Positions 21,523 through 32,427 are shown, counted from the stretch's first letter. The stretch is 64,000 nucleotides of DNA from Entamoeba invadens IP1 (GCF_000330505.1 NW_004440426.1:237558-301557); one strand, 5' to 3'. Notes: generated by a model not told the origin, from the sequence alone. A program made the numbers and translations.

Positions 21523-24084
21523 TTAGTTCGTTAAAGCTACAGTGTTATGGAATTTAAAAGCCTTTGCTACTGCCGTGACTCCCTCTTCATAACTGACGCC
21601 TTTCCTCTTTAATTCTTCCTTTCTAATTGTTGGGTAGTTGGAGTATCTTATAAACACCTTTCGATTGAGACCCGCCTCACTATTACAAAACACAATATTT
21701 GCCTTGAAGTGTGAAAGCTCCAAATGAACGATATTTGAAGGGACATTCAAAGTTTTGACTTTCATGCAATTGAAAAGCTCGATGGATGTCAGTTTGGTGC
21801 ACTCTTCCAACTTGTATATATTAACAAGAGAGTCCAAGTTGAGATCCAAATAGGTGAGACTACTTGGTAGAGTCAAATTGACCAACGGACTTTCATATAT
21901 CTGCAGTGATTCTAATGTTGTGTTTAAAATCACTGTTTTCATCGAAACGCACTGATACATTCCTAATGTTTTCAAATTGGGGAAAGAAGGGAGACTATTC
22001 AAATTATCGCACCCCCTTAATAAAAGAGCTTTTAATGACGTAATTGGCTCTATTTGAGTCATCTCTGCCTTCAATAATGTTAATGAAGTCAAATTATTTG
22101 AAATGACATTTAAAGGCTCTTCCAGTCCGATGATTTGTAACTGGAACACACAGTTCGACTCGATTGTATGAAGCTTCTGGCAGTTAACAAAGAACAAAGT
22201 GTCTGCATTATTAATTTTGAGATCACTCAATTTGTGGCAGTTAGAAATTGGATACGTCAATGCCGTGCAAACAGTCAGTGACAATAACTCACTGCACATG
22301 TTGATTTTGACTTCTCCAACCTCTTCCGGAACAACCACTTTCGTGCAGTTCGCGTTTGTTAATTCAAGCGACGTCAAACAGGGATAGTTGATACACTCCT
22401 CACTCTTCGAGTTAATAACAGTGAGGCCACACAACGTTTCTGGACATTTGAAGACGCAATTGGCGCAGTTCTTTAATGAAAGTGAGCGCAGCTCACTTCC
22501 AAAATCAAGACTCGACAATACATTGCATGCCTCAATTTTCGCTTCAAAGCATTTTTCAAGTCTTATTTGAGTCAAGTGACTGTTACTATTCAACTCCACA
22601 AATTTTGCATTAGACGGGAAGGTCGCGATACAAAGACGGGAGCAGTTGTTGACACGTACAGTCTCTGCATTTTCATTCAATTCAAAATGTGCGAGCATCG
22701 GGCAGTTCTCGAGTTTAATATCTTTTAAATGATTCAAAGAGTTTTTTGTCCCACAGAAGCTTTGGCACTTCGCAATTTCAATTTGAGTCAACGAGTCGGG
22801 AAACTCCAAATTCCTCAAACAAAGAATTTCAGAGAGGCACAGTCGTTCCAGTCGAGTGCATTTGTCGATCGACAGTTTCACTAATCTTCCACATTTGGCA
22901 AGGACTAAACTAGTGACACTCGTTGGGACTATTAACTGTCGTAATCCAACACTTCCGCCGACTATTAATTTCTCAAGTGAAATATTATTTAACCCACTTA
23001 ACTCTGTGAGTCGTTGACACGAGTCTAAAGTGACTTGTGACAGCATATGAGGAAATTCGACATTATTTAATTTGTTGCAACTCCTCAATACAAGCTCAAC
23101 TAGACTCTCAGGAAGACCACACAAATTTTCGATGTTACACCGCATCACAGTCAGTGCAGTTAATGTGCTTGGAATGCACATCGTGTTAAAAGAAGCCATA
23201 CCAGTCAACATTAATCCACTGCACTTGACACTTCTGATGTTAAATTCAGACTCAGTGTCACATGAAAAATCAAGACGATTGGGATAATACTTTTTAATGA
23301 TCTTAGTGAGCTCTTCGTTAGTCTGGAAGTCAGTTTTGGAGACAAGTAAGTCCCCATCTCTGAACATCACTGGGCACTTCCCTTCTAAAAGTGCTTTCTT
23401 CAATTTCATATCGGAAGCCGCAGCTATTTTGGCGTTAGGAAGTTCATTGCTCAACTCTTCAAGTATTTTGTCGTCAAGTCCTGAAAGAATTAAAACAAGT
23501 CGGACCTTCGTGTAAAATAAGGCTTTGACCATCTCTAAGTTGTCTATCACATTTTGAGCGGACGTCTTTATAGTAACACTTTGGAGGGTTTTGACGTTAC
23601 GGACTTCATCAGTAGAGATCTTCAAATTGCCTTCAATGAACACCGTCAATTCTCTTAATGAAAAACACGACTTAAGAGAAGGGAATTCCCCATATAAATC
23701 AAGTCGAGAGATTTTGGGCTTTAATTTGATGTAATTGAATTTGTTGTTAGTCACAATGGCATCATAAAATGTGTACATTTGAAGGACTTCGTCGGGTAAA
23801 CTCATGATGAACTCGACTTTACCTCGGATGGTATCTATCCAATTAAAGACAAAAAGTTCCTTTTGAAATGACTGGAATGAATCAACATCATAACATGGGT
23901 TCTTCCGCAAGCCACGAAGAGAGTCTAAACACTTCTTATTGATTTGCGAAAAACGAGATGCATCTTCTACAGATGATAGAAAAGGAATCACTACCATTAA
24001 ATGATACTTCTGCAAACCCTGGGCGTTAGTTGGACTTGAATACCGAACAGACCAAACTGGGTATACACCTTTGGTTGAACTCAT
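21523..24084 (-). CDS. Leucine-rich repeat protein of the Entamoeba BspA-like type
   Basis: Single exon, 853 aa. The N-terminal 90 residues contain LQKYHLMVVIPFLSSVED, an F-box-like helical segment common in Entamoeba LRR proteins (SRFSQINKKCLDSLRGLRKNP). More than twenty LRRs follow, of about 20-23 residues and of the Cys/Asn type (for example LPESLVELVLRSCNKLNNVEF, LTSLELTNANCTKVVVP), resembling bacterial BspA/TpLRR units. No signal peptide or membrane span, so a cytosolic binding role, perhaps in ubiquitin ligase substrate choice, is inferred. It is one of a large, rapidly evolving family. Confidence 0.85.
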   Translation of the reverse strand: MSSTKGVYPVWSVRYSSPTNAQGLQKYHLMVVIPFLSSVEDASRFSQINKKCLDSLRGLRKNPCYDVDSFQSFQKELFVFNWIDTIRGKVEFIMSLPDEVLQMYTFYDAIVTNNKFNYIKLKPKISRLDLYGEFPSLKSCFSLRELTVFIEGNLKISTDEVRNVKTLQSVTIKTSAQNVIDNLEMVKALFYTKVRLVLILSGLDDKILEELSNELPNAKIAAASDMKLKKALLEGKCPVMFRDGDLLVSKTDFQTNEELTKIIKKYYPNRLDFSCDTESEFNIRSVKCSGLMLTGMASFNTMCIPSTLTALTVMRCNIENLCGLPESLVELVLRSCNKLNNVEFPHMLSQVTLDSCQRLTELSGLNNISLEKLIVGGSVGLRQLIVPTSVTSLVLAKCGRLVKLSIDKCTRLERLCLSEILCLRNLEFPDSLTQIEIAKCQSFCGTKNSLNHLKDIKLENCPMLAHFELNENAETVRVNNCSRLCIATFPSNAKFVELNSNSHLTQIRLEKCFEAKIEACNVLSSLDFGSELRSLSLKNCANCVFKCPETLCGLTVINSKSEECINYPCLTSLELTNANCTKVVVPEEVGEVKINMCSELLSLTVCTALTYPISNCHKLSDLKINNADTLFFVNCQKLHTIESNCVFQLQIIGLEEPLNVISNNLTSLTLLKAEMTQIEPITSLKALLLRGCDNLNSLPSFPNLKTLGMYQCVSMKTVILNTTLESLQIYESPLVNLTLPSSLTYLDLNLDSLVNIYKLEECTKLTSIELFNCMKVKTLNVPSNIVHLELSHFKANIVFCNSEAGLNRKVFIRYSNYPTIRKEELKRKGVSYEEGVTAVAKAFKFHNTVALTN

Positions 24085-24646
24085 TTACTACTCAATTTCA
24101 AAGTTCTGAGGAATTGAATTTACTACATTTTATTAATTATTTTATAACTTTCTTTATTATACACATCGATTGAATGAGGTTTAACAAACTTTTCATTGTT
24201 TCATTCAAATATGTTTATGAAGATATGTAATTTGTTCATTCCATTAATTGTCATATTAAATTATTTATAATAAATTAATGATTTATTATAACAACATAAC
24301 AATCTTAAGATTCAAGTGGAAAAAATTTTTATATTTTCGTCGTATTTGATTTAATAAAATAATTAAAAACTTAAATATTTTGGTTTTTATAAATTATAGA
24401 AAATTATAAGTAATTAAATGTTAATGAATTTCAATTATTTATTTATTAATTATATTATACTGAAAAAACTATTTGAAAAATAACTTCTATTTATAAATAA
24501 ATATAATAAAATTAAAAAATAATAACTCTGAATTTTTGTATAAAAAAAACGAAATGAGATTCAAAACTAAAAAAATGATGAAAAATGTCAGCTTTTGGGT
24601 ATAAAAGCTTCAAAAATAAATAAAAAGAAGTATCGGTCTTTCTTAA
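24085..24646. other. Divergent A+T-rich promoter region
   Basis: Between the LRR gene and the glycosyltransferase gene. It contains the TATA-like element at 24599-24606, listed separately. No gene seen. Confidence 0.5.
24599..24606 (+). promoter_or_regulatory. Candidate TATA element (GTATAAAA)
   Basis: GTATAAAA lies 41 nt before the ATG of the glycosyltransferase gene. This matches the GTATAAA core element known from Entamoeba promoters, which sits about 30 nt before the start of very short leaders. Confidence 0.55.
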
Positions 24647-25543
24647 ATGGAGATGTCGTTTGTGTTTACACTCATTGTAGTAACACTTTCATGGGAAATG
24701 AAAGAAGTTGAATACCCCGAAGAATATGACCGCAACGCAAGTGACTTAATTCGGGTTCACACGACCCATTATAATGCACTTTATCAACAGAAAGTGGCTT
24801 TATTCTTAATTAGAACGACTGCCGATAGACTTCAACATGCTGTTGACATCAGGAAGACGTGGTGTGACTCTGAGGTGCAAAGAGTGTTTCATGTGAGATG
24901 TCTCTTTTATTATGTCGACTCATCTGTCGACAAATCCCTTCAAAAAGATACAATAATGATGATGAATGATACTCACAACGACATCAGGTTTATTAGTCTT
25001 CCCAATAAGACCGAAAATTGGTCGACCATTTACCACAACAACGTGATGATACTCTCTGATGCTTTAACTACTTTTCCTGGATATCAGTACTATGCTATTG
25101 TGGATGATGAAGATTATATTAACGTTGAAGTCTTAGTTGACTACTTAAGCTCATTGGTACCAGAGAATGTCGTCTTAGGAAAAGTGTACGAACATCAACC
25201 ATACAAAAATGTGACAGACAAATATTATGATGAGATGGCGACACACAAAATGTATTACCCATTCACTTGCAACTCAATTTTATTGTACTCAAGCGACCTT
25301 GCTCATTTCATGGGAAGTGTTTATCACTACATACACCAACCTCCTTCAAGCCTCGCCGATACCGCATTTGGCTTTTTGGTCTACAAGTATTACGCAATCA
25401 CTGGCAATCCAGTCCACTTCCATTTCCCATTAGACTTCGACTCATTCATCATCCATAGAAAAACACCAAGGTATCAGCTCGACCATGCAAGAGCCTTTAT
25501 GAAAGGATCGTACAGGTCTCTTGGCGTGAAATTGACTCATTGA
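24647..25543 (+). CDS. GT31-like glycosyltransferase (beta-1,3-galactosyltransferase/Fringe type)
   Basis: Predicted Golgi or ER lumenal enzyme. 298 aa with an N-terminal hydrophobic signal/anchor (MEMSFVFTLIVVTLSW). Motifs: VALFLIRTTADR, AVDIRKTWC (residues 65-73, the conserved IRxTW of GT31), a DDED metal site at about 153-156 (the DxD motif), YPFTCNSILLYSSDLAHFM and DTAFGFLV near residue 245 (equivalent to the family's ED-V-G block, with Ala-Asp in place of Glu-Asp). The mature domain is compact. Acceptor sugar unknown. Confidence 0.82.
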   Translation: MEMSFVFTLIVVTLSWEMKEVEYPEEYDRNASDLIRVHTTHYNALYQQKVALFLIRTTADRLQHAVDIRKTWCDSEVQRVFHVRCLFYYVDSSVDKSLQKDTIMMMNDTHNDIRFISLPNKTENWSTIYHNNVMILSDALTTFPGYQYYAIVDDEDYINVEVLVDYLSSLVPENVVLGKVYEHQPYKNVTDKYYDEMATHKMYYPFTCNSILLYSSDLAHFMGSVYHYIHQPPSSLADTAFGFLVYKYYAITGNPVHFHFPLDFDSFIIHRKTPRYQLDHARAFMKGSYRSLGVKLTH

Positions 25544-25590
25544 TTGACTTTTATTTTACTTCGCAATACAAGTAGAACAGAGCAATCACT

Positions 25591-26409
25591 TCACTTTATC
25601 TCAACAACAACAACCCGTTCAATCACAAACTTGTTGTCCGTAGTGCCAACAAAGTACCGAGATGATGGACATTCAAATACAGAGCCGAGGAAACACGAAC
25701 TTGTGTTTGTACCTATTTGCCCAACAGACAAATAGTCATCCCATCCACCACAATACATCATATTCCCATCTTTCTTAATCTGAAGTTTGGGGATCTCGTT
25801 ATTGTCTTCACTTCTTCCCCACCGCCTCGGCACTTTTGAATGTGGAATTTGGTTTTTGAAAGAGATGATGTTCATCTTCGCATCGTAGATGGTCTGCGCT
25901 CTGTTGTTGTTCTTCACAAAGACCCCAAAACAGTTCTCGCCGTTTCCTTCGAACACAATTCCAAAGGAGCCAATCGCCATTATGACGTTAGAAAAGGTTT
26001 TGGGGTCGTCTCTGTCACTGTCGAAGACAATTTCAAGAGTGGGCGATGGTTTCCACTTCTCAATGAGGTGAAGGCGCTGTTTCACTTCGACTTCCGATTT
26101 CGTCAAATCACCAAATGAAATTTTCGAGTTTCTTTCGATTAAGTTGTGGTGCTCGGCTTCAAGGCGAAGTTTCTGAGTAACGGTATGTTCTTTGAATTTT
26201 TGCAATAACAAGACTAGTTGGTCAACTCTGTCTGTAGTTTCTTCCAGGTTGTGAAGTGTCTGTGATATTTTCGATAACTTGCTTTCTATGTCCATTCGTA
26301 GGCCAACAGGTTCGTCGGTGAGAGTTAACGAGTCAACTTCTGAAAGTTCCTTTTCGACGATATGTGTTGATTCGAGGAGTTTATTAGTCGTCTCAAATAT
26401 CTGTTGCAT
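25591..26409 (-). CDS. Coiled-coil protein with C-terminal TLDc-like domain
   Basis: 272 aa from the ATG at 26409. The frame stays open about 50 nt further upstream without an ATG, so an upstream exon cannot be excluded. Residues 1-125 are predicted coiled coil (SKISQTLHNLEETTDRVDQL, LRLEAEHHNLIERN). Residues 130-272 match the pattern of three other proteins in this window: a LEIVFDSDRDD start, a NCFGVFVK strand, a Gly-rich YCGGWDDYLSVGQIG turn and the terminal strand FVIERVVVVEIK. TLDc domains occur in oxidation-resistance and V-ATPase-interacting proteins; the assignment to that fold is by pattern only. Confidence 0.7.
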   Translation of the reverse strand: MQQIFETTNKLLESTHIVEKELSEVDSLTLTDEPVGLRMDIESKLSKISQTLHNLEETTDRVDQLVLLLQKFKEHTVTQKLRLEAEHHNLIERNSKISFGDLTKSEVEVKQRLHLIEKWKPSPTLEIVFDSDRDDPKTFSNVIMAIGSFGIVFEGNGENCFGVFVKNNNRAQTIYDAKMNIISFKNQIPHSKVPRRWGRSEDNNEIPKLQIKKDGNMMYCGGWDDYLSVGQIGTNTSSCFLGSVFECPSSRYFVGTTDNKFVIERVVVVEIK

Positions 26410-27599
26410 CAATTCGACTTTACGAGTTTGAGACTTGTCAAGTACTGATATGAAACAATTGGATATTTTTTATTAATATATTAATATATTAACTAATAAT
26501 AATAATTGTAAAAATACATTCCCAAATATGACTTTTTTATTAGTTTATTTATTATATTTTATGCATTTTTGCGCATAACAATAACTCGTGTTTCTTGTTA
26601 AAAAAAGTATAATTATATTATAAATTGGTTTTCTATTTATATAATCATCAAACTATACTTATAGTTTAACAAATTATATATTGATTTTTAAAAATAGAAT
26701 TAAAGAATCAATACCATACTCTAATCTATGAAATTGTTTATAAACCCAAAACGATTTTTAACGTTTCAGTTTACTCTTTTAACATCGTGAGTGTTATAAA
26801 CATTTGAACAAAACGAAAGTTTAAACAAAACAACAAATGTAATGATAAAACACCACTTTTTTTCTCATATTTGCTTGAACTTTTTTGGTCTTGTGGAAGT
26901 TCATATTGGATTGAATATAAAGAACTTTAAAATGTTAGGCAAACACTTTTTGAAGTGTAAGAACTAAATGTAAATCAAATAAGTGGTTGTTATTACTCAA
27001 GATTATTACACTTTGTTTAGTCATTCATTTTGGTGAAAACATTGTATAATTACCAAAACTATTAAAATAATAGTTTTCAAATTATATTTTAATTGATTTA
27101 ATATACTAAATTACTTTTGACTTCATAATTAATAATTTTTTTTTTATTTTTATTATAAAAGTCAATTTGTTTCGTAAAAGGAACACAATTTAATAAAACG
27201 AAATTACTAATTTTATTATTATAATTGTGTTATAATTGGCACACAAAACACTTTGTGTTTTTGAGTTTATTTTGAGTTAAGTTACCATATTATTTTAATA
27301 GTTAGATAAATGGTTAAATGAATAATAATAAATAGTTCAATACATCTGAATTTGCAACCAAATTAATAAAAGTAAAAAAGAATTTCAAGAAAGGTATAAA
27401 AGTTGAAATATCAAACAATTAAAATCATGAGAGTGGTAATATGATGTCCAGAAATTGACGACAAAAACGACAAAAGTAATTACCAATTAATTCATTAAAT
27501 AATTAAAATTAGTTAATAATAATTACCGGGTAATAGGTGAAGTGAATTTGTGAGAAAAATCACAAAGATCGCGAAAAACCATACAGAAAAATCTTTTTG
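26410..27599. other. Long A+T-rich divergent intergenic region
   Basis: About 1.2 kb between two diverging genes. I see no reading frame with gene-like composition and no RNA signal. A near-palindrome CAAAACAC-TTT-GTGTTTTTG occurs at about 27245-27263. A GTATAAAAG at 27395 is about 200 bp from the next ATG. Confidence 0.5.
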
Positions 27600-28790
27600 A
27601 TGAAACTCGAGCAATTTTTCTTGAGAACTGTCGCGTTGTACTTACATACGATCGAAGACCTCCTTAACTTTACTTTAATGAATAAACATTCCCAACAAAT
27701 ATTATGTACAATGCATATTAACACATACAGAACTACGCAAAACACCAACTTAAATCAAATCCTGAAGTTCTTTCCGCTCCTCGAAACAATATACATCTCT
27801 TCCATTGTAAACAACGTCGACAAAGAACTTATTAAAAAGGTGACATTCTTCGAAATCAATTATAACAATCAAATGGACTTTGACTCGATTCTTCAAGATG
27901 ATGGTGCTCAACAAAAAGTTCGTAAATTAACACTTCGCAATTATAACTCGAAATTCCTCCCGTTCACATCATTAACACAATTGAGAGAACTCACTATATA
28001 TGGTCTTGCAAGTTATATCGACGTCATCAATTTGTCGCGATTGATCTCATCGCCAAGTCTTAAAAAAGTGATCCTATACGTCACACTATATGAAGCAAGT
28101 TCTATCATCAAATCATTCCCATTCAAAGAACATTACAACACCGAGTATAGCATTGTTATGAAAAATGTTACTCACCACGGAGAACCTCCAGAATTTAATA
28201 CTTTTAATCTCCATCTTCCAAATGTGACTTTTTACGTGTCGTTTCTCTCAAGTTTGGCATTCGACAACAACATCGACTTCTTGCCATTACGCGACGGACT
28301 CTCCGCATCAACTCACATTGTGATGATGAAGGATATGAACGATAAAGAAACACTCATTGATAAAATGATGGTAAAGTCCTTTGCTGAAGACCTTCATCTC
28401 ACCTACTTTTGGGGACAAACTAAAGAACCCCTCTACCATCAATCTACCAGTCAAACCTACCGCTTTGACTTTGGTTCTATCAATACCGTCAAACAATTGT
28501 TAATGACAGGAGTTATCGGGTGTCATGTTATTGTTGCTGATACCCCACAAATGATGTATGACACGAGTTGGATCGACAAGAGATACTGCCAGAACACTCA
28601 CATCGATGTACGTAATAATTATATAGAGATGAATAAAACAGTCGATCCAAAAGACAAGCGGAAACAGATACAACACAAGATAAAGCATCCATTTAATGAT
28701 TCATTCAATTCGTCCACACTCAAATTAAATCATACAATATCCCAGATTCCTTTCAAAAGAGGAGAAATGCTTCAAGAGAGTGCAGTGTGA
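27600..28790 (+). CDS. F-box-like/leucine-rich protein, Entamoeba type
   Basis: 396 aa from the ATG at 27600. The N-terminus (KLEQFFLRTVALYLHTIED, LLNFTLMNKHSQQIL) has the helical F-box-like pattern seen in many Entamoeba proteins. Irregular leucine-rich segments follow (LTQLRELTIYGLASYIDVI, SPSLKKVILYVTLY). No signal peptide, membrane span or catalytic motif. The C-terminus is Lys/Asn-rich and polar. It belongs to the same broad class as the 853-aa LRR protein 3.5 kb upstream but shares little direct sequence. Confidence 0.68.
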   Translation: MKLEQFFLRTVALYLHTIEDLLNFTLMNKHSQQILCTMHINTYRTTQNTNLNQILKFFPLLETIYISSIVNNVDKELIKKVTFFEINYNNQMDFDSILQDDGAQQKVRKLTLRNYNSKFLPFTSLTQLRELTIYGLASYIDVINLSRLISSPSLKKVILYVTLYEASSIIKSFPFKEHYNTEYSIVMKNVTHHGEPPEFNTFNLHLPNVTFYVSFLSSLAFDNNIDFLPLRDGLSASTHIVMMKDMNDKETLIDKMMVKSFAEDLHLTYFWGQTKEPLYHQSTSQTYRFDFGSINTVKQLLMTGVIGCHVIVADTPQMMYDTSWIDKRYCQNTHIDVRNNYIEMNKTVDPKDKRKQIQHKIKHPFNDSFNSSTLKLNHTISQIPFKRGEMLQESAV

Positions 28791-29095
28791 TCCGTAGACA
28801 TCAGATATATGTTTCTTGGATTTGGGAGTCACTTCATTCATCTTTTTATTCGAATGTATTACATGTAACTTTGACACTATTTGAATACCTATCAAAGTAT
28901 ATATATACATATATAAATAGATAGATATGTGTGTGAGAAATAACAGTCGAATGAAGAGATTTGAAAGGTCAAGAGCGGTGAAGTGAGTTGTTGTAATTAA
29001 GTTGTTGTTGTCTTTCTTTTCGAAGTGTTATTCATCATTCACAAGTTCAGATTACTTGTGTTATTACTCAAAGAACAAAAGAATAAACAGTGCAA
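28791..29095. other. Convergent intergenic region
   Basis: Between two converging genes. It contains a TATATATACATATATAAATAGATAGATA low-complexity run near 28895-28925. Nothing else is recognised. Confidence 0.5.
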
Positions 29096-30520
29096 TTAGA
29101 TTAATGAAACAAATGAAAATTGGGATACCAATTCCTCTGTCTCAGTATCGAATATCGTTTGCTTCTCTGTGAAAGGATCATTTGCGACATTTTGATAACA
29201 CTTGCAGAACTCGTCAGTATCCCACACAATCTTTTTGAGTTGGTACAAGTCAAACAGCCCACAGCAATTGAAAAGTACTTCGTACTTGGGCGCATTCGGC
29301 TCGAGAAACTCGTAAGATGCTCCAATTGTTGTTTTCCACTTATGATAACACTCTTCCCCATTCTCCATGAACTGATACACTGTAAACGAAGGATCTTTGT
29401 GCCAATCCTGTTCATATTTGTCGGGAAAAGTCCCCAGTTGGCAGCAATAAAAATTTTTAATTGTTGTCAACAGAAGAAGAAAGACATTCGATTTTTCTTT
29501 AAGTCTCTTAAGCAACACTTGCCGAGTTAAATCAGGTTCTGTTGATTTGGCAATGATCGTCCCACGTCGGTACTTTATAAACCGGTCGATCTTACGCGAG
29601 AGTAAAAAATCTATTGCGTTACGTGAAAAGTTGGTATTGAGCTTTTGGTACGAAAAGCTCAATACCGCTTTGTGGGGGTTCGGATGGATGTCTGAAGTAG
29701 TGTTGGTGACATTATTAGTAACATCTTGGCATTGTTTTTGTTGAGTTGGATAGTTTGTTGATGCGTTCATCTTTGTTTGTGTAACAAAAATCGATGGTTT
29801 CGATTGTGAAGCATCATCATCATACTTTTGTGACACTTGTTCTGACTCGTCGAAATTGTCTGTGGGACTTTTGGGTGCTTGAGGAATAGAAGTGACAGAG
29901 CTCTTTGTTTGTGTATATTCAGTAAACTTTTTAGCTAAAAACAATATGAGGCGTGCGACGTACGAGTCTTCATCTTTATACTCCTCTTGGCAATAATAGA
30001 TCAAATCAACGAATCCCATGTTTTCAAGTTTATTTAATTTCAAATATTTTAGCGGAGTCTTTGATTGTTGTGGGATAATGGTTGACGGTGGAATATCAGA
30101 GCTCCTGGTTAGTGGGTGTTGAATTGGTGTCGTGAAATTTTGTTGTGAAGTGGTTGATGTGGAATATGATGAGTGTATGGAAACTTTTGGTTGAGTTGGG
30201 AGTACCGTCGCACTTTGAGACAATGGTGAGCACATTGTTTGGTTAATTGTTGGTTGTGTTGAACAATCTGATTGAATTTTTTGGGGGATTTGTGGAGTTT
30301 GGAATTGGTTATTTGTTGGAGGAATTGGAATGCGTTGCAAAGTATAGTTAACTTGGGCACGTGGAATTTGAGATGTAACTTGTGAAGGTGGCAATGGGTT
30401 TACATTTGGTTGTTGAGTGTTTAAGTATTGAATAAATGGTGGAGTTGGTGGTTGTGTTGTAAATGTAAAATTGGGAGGTTTAGGAATCGAAGATATTTGT
30501 GGTTGAAAATAAGAAGACAT
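29096..30520 (-). CDS. Pro/Gln/Thr-rich protein with C-terminal globular domain, possibly TLDc-like
   Basis: Single exon, 474 aa. Residues 1-155 are low complexity, rich in Pro, Gln, Thr and Ser (repeats such as QPPTPP, PIPPTNN). About 156-200 is a short helical module (YLKLNKLENMGFVDLIYYC). 205-280 is again polar. Residues 290-474 form a globular domain, with the hydrophobic strand SNVFLLLLTTIKNFYCCQLG aligned in pattern with RDVLLLFFDSKNDVLGQF of the TLDc-like protein at 57597. This makes it a possible remote relative of that family. No signal peptide. Function unknown; an adaptor role is inferred from its layout. Confidence 0.65.
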   Translation of the reverse strand: MSSYFQPQISSIPKPPNFTFTTQPPTPPFIQYLNTQQPNVNPLPPSQVTSQIPRAQVNYTLQRIPIPPTNNQFQTPQIPQKIQSDCSTQPTINQTMCSPLSQSATVLPTQPKVSIHSSYSTSTTSQQNFTTPIQHPLTRSSDIPPSTIIPQQSKTPLKYLKLNKLENMGFVDLIYYCQEEYKDEDSYVARLILFLAKKFTEYTQTKSSVTSIPQAPKSPTDNFDESEQVSQKYDDDASQSKPSIFVTQTKMNASTNYPTQQKQCQDVTNNVTNTTSDIHPNPHKAVLSFSYQKLNTNFSRNAIDFLLSRKIDRFIKYRRGTIIAKSTEPDLTRQVLLKRLKEKSNVFLLLLTTIKNFYCCQLGTFPDKYEQDWHKDPSFTVYQFMENGEECYHKWKTTIGASYEFLEPNAPKYEVLFNCCGLFDLYQLKKIVWDTDEFCKCYQNVANDPFTEKQTIFDTETEELVSQFSFVSLI

Positions 30521-31578
30521 TGTACAGTGTTGCTGTTGAAAAGAAATGATATTTTTAAGTGAATATTTTATTAATTTAAACTAGATAAAAAAAGACGTGT
30601 ATAAAATAAATAAAATCATTTATAATTATAAATTAACCATAATTTATTATTTATTATGATAATTGTAATGGTTATAAAAATCATTTATGAAAAAAAATCA
30701 TTAAAATTTGTTTTTTTGAGTTTTGTCAATGTAATGATAATAAATCATAAATATATTATTAATTTATAATAATTAAATTATAATTTGAAAATTTTAAAAA
30801 TAGAAGACAAAAATTGAATAAAACAAATGAGAAAAATATTGACATAAAAAACAAATATCGTCAGTTTTTTACTACAGAACTATAAAAATGGTTTTTGAAA
30901 ATCATTTAATGGATGTTTCAATGCAAAATTTTTAAAAAACAGAAAAAAAAAACAAAAAACTATAATTTACTATAATTTAATGATTTGCCGGTCGTTTTTT
31001 CTGTGCTGGCAAAAAGGACTATTTTTCGGGTATTTGTAATTATCAACAAATTAAATATCAAATTGTAAATAACAACAACAAAAAAGGTATATTTCTATTT
31101 TAGCTACAACAAAAAGAGGCAAAAAATAAAATTATATATTTTAATTGGTTTCTTATAATTTATAGTTATTATTATCCTGTTTTCTTGAAAAAAAAATTTA
31201 TTAATAAAAATACATTTGTATAATTATCGTTTTAAACGAAGAACGTGATTCATCAAAATGAAATAAAATTTCGGGATTTTTAATATAAAACTTTATTTTT
31301 TTTTCCAAAAATAAATTTTGTCTATTTCGGAATAATTGAATTAGTTTTTATAGTATTTTCAACTATATTAAATGATAATTGTATCTTTTTTAAAAAATAC
31401 TTAAAATAAAATATGTTGAAAAAACGGGAAAACAAAGAGAAAACAGTAAAGTTTATATAATTAAATTATGATACATTATATTATAATTTATAAAATTATG
31501 GTTAATAAAATTAGAACAAGAGAGAACAACATTATTTTTTTAATATAAAAGTATCTTTCAAACCCATATTTCACATTA
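30521..31578. other. Long A+T-rich divergent intergenic region
   Basis: About 1.06 kb of almost pure A/T sequence. A small G+C-richer patch at 30985-31025 (TTTGCC ... GGCAAA, a 6-bp inverted pair) is the only departure. A TATA-like box for the next gene is at 31543-31550. Confidence 0.5.
31543..31550 (+). promoter_or_regulatory. Candidate TATA element (ATATAAAA)
   Basis: ATATAAAA lies about 30 nt before the ATG at 31579, the position expected for an Entamoeba TATA element with a very short leader. Confidence 0.4.
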
Positions 31579-32190
31579 ATGGAAGTCACATTTTCAATTC
31601 ACTGCAACGTCTCGTGTTATGACAATGTATATATTGTTATCAATGGTAAAGAAAAGATCATGGAGTGGACCAAAGGATATATATGGAGATTGACAAATAA
31701 GTTCAATATTGGTGAAAGAATCACTTGGTTTTACGAAGTGAAGAACAACAAACGAATTCAAGCGGCTGAAAATGTATTATTTTTAAGAGAAAAGGTGATA
31801 GACAAAAGTGGCGTCTATTTTGATGTGTATGATTGTGGAATAGAAGAAACTTGTTATTTTGAGAATGTAACAACTTTTGATACATTCTTGACTAATGAAT
31901 TGAAGAAAGGGTGTTACTCGAGAAGAAAGTCCAATATTCTTCGTGTCACACAACAACAAACTGAAAGTGTTGAACCGAAAAGAAGCAATTCCGAAGGAAT
32001 CAGACCAATAGAGGAACAACCAGAAAAAAAGCCAATTGTGAAGAGAAAATTGTCCCTCAACACCGAGTCTTCTAAAAAATTGATTCGTTCTATAATCCGA
32101 CAACAACTCAATAAATATGATCTTTTAGATGCTGTTAAATCGGACGAGAATATCGAAAAAGAGTCAACTATAGAAGTCCCTCGTATTTGA
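31579..32190 (+). CDS. Protein with N-terminal CBM20-like (starch-binding) domain
   Basis: 203 aa, single exon. Residues 1-80 have the pattern of a carbohydrate-binding module family 20 domain: VTFSIHCNVSCYDNVYIVING, then a Trp (MEWTKGYIWRLTNKF), then the strand ERITWFYEVKNNKRIQ followed by NVLFLRE. In CBM20 proteins this Ig-like fold binds glycogen or starch. The rest (about 110-203) is polar and basic with predicted helices (KKLIRSIIRQQLNKYDLLDAV). No signal peptide, so a cytosolic glycogen-associated role is plausible. The domain call is by motif pattern, not a search. Confidence 0.6.
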   Translation: MEVTFSIHCNVSCYDNVYIVINGKEKIMEWTKGYIWRLTNKFNIGERITWFYEVKNNKRIQAAENVLFLREKVIDKSGVYFDVYDCGIEETCYFENVTTFDTFLTNELKKGCYSRRKSNILRVTQQQTESVEPKRSNSEGIRPIEEQPEKKPIVKRKLSLNTESSKKLIRSIIRQQLNKYDLLDAVKSDENIEKESTIEVPRI

Positions 32191-32244
32191 ATTATAGTAT
32201 TAATTAACTGTATTTTGTGTTTTCTTCTTGATGATTTGATTGTG

Positions 32245-32315
32245 TATTAAAAATTATAATACATTTAACTATTATAATTATATATTAAAAATTATAATAC
32301 ATTTAACTATTATAA
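32245..32315. repeat. Two-copy 33-bp direct repeat, period 38
   Basis: Bases 32245-32277 and 32283-32315 are identical 33-bp A+T-rich units (they contain AATACATTTAACTATTATAA) separated by 5 nt. They lie in the short convergent spacer between the CBM20-like gene and the class 3 lipase gene. Confidence 0.8.
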
Positions 32316-32427
32316 CTTTATTAATTATTAGAACAGAAATAACACTATTTGGTATTCTTTTATTCGACCTCGAAATGTCGTTCCAATAAAAAATTCAACA
32401 GACCTCTTTGACTGACTCTAAATTACA

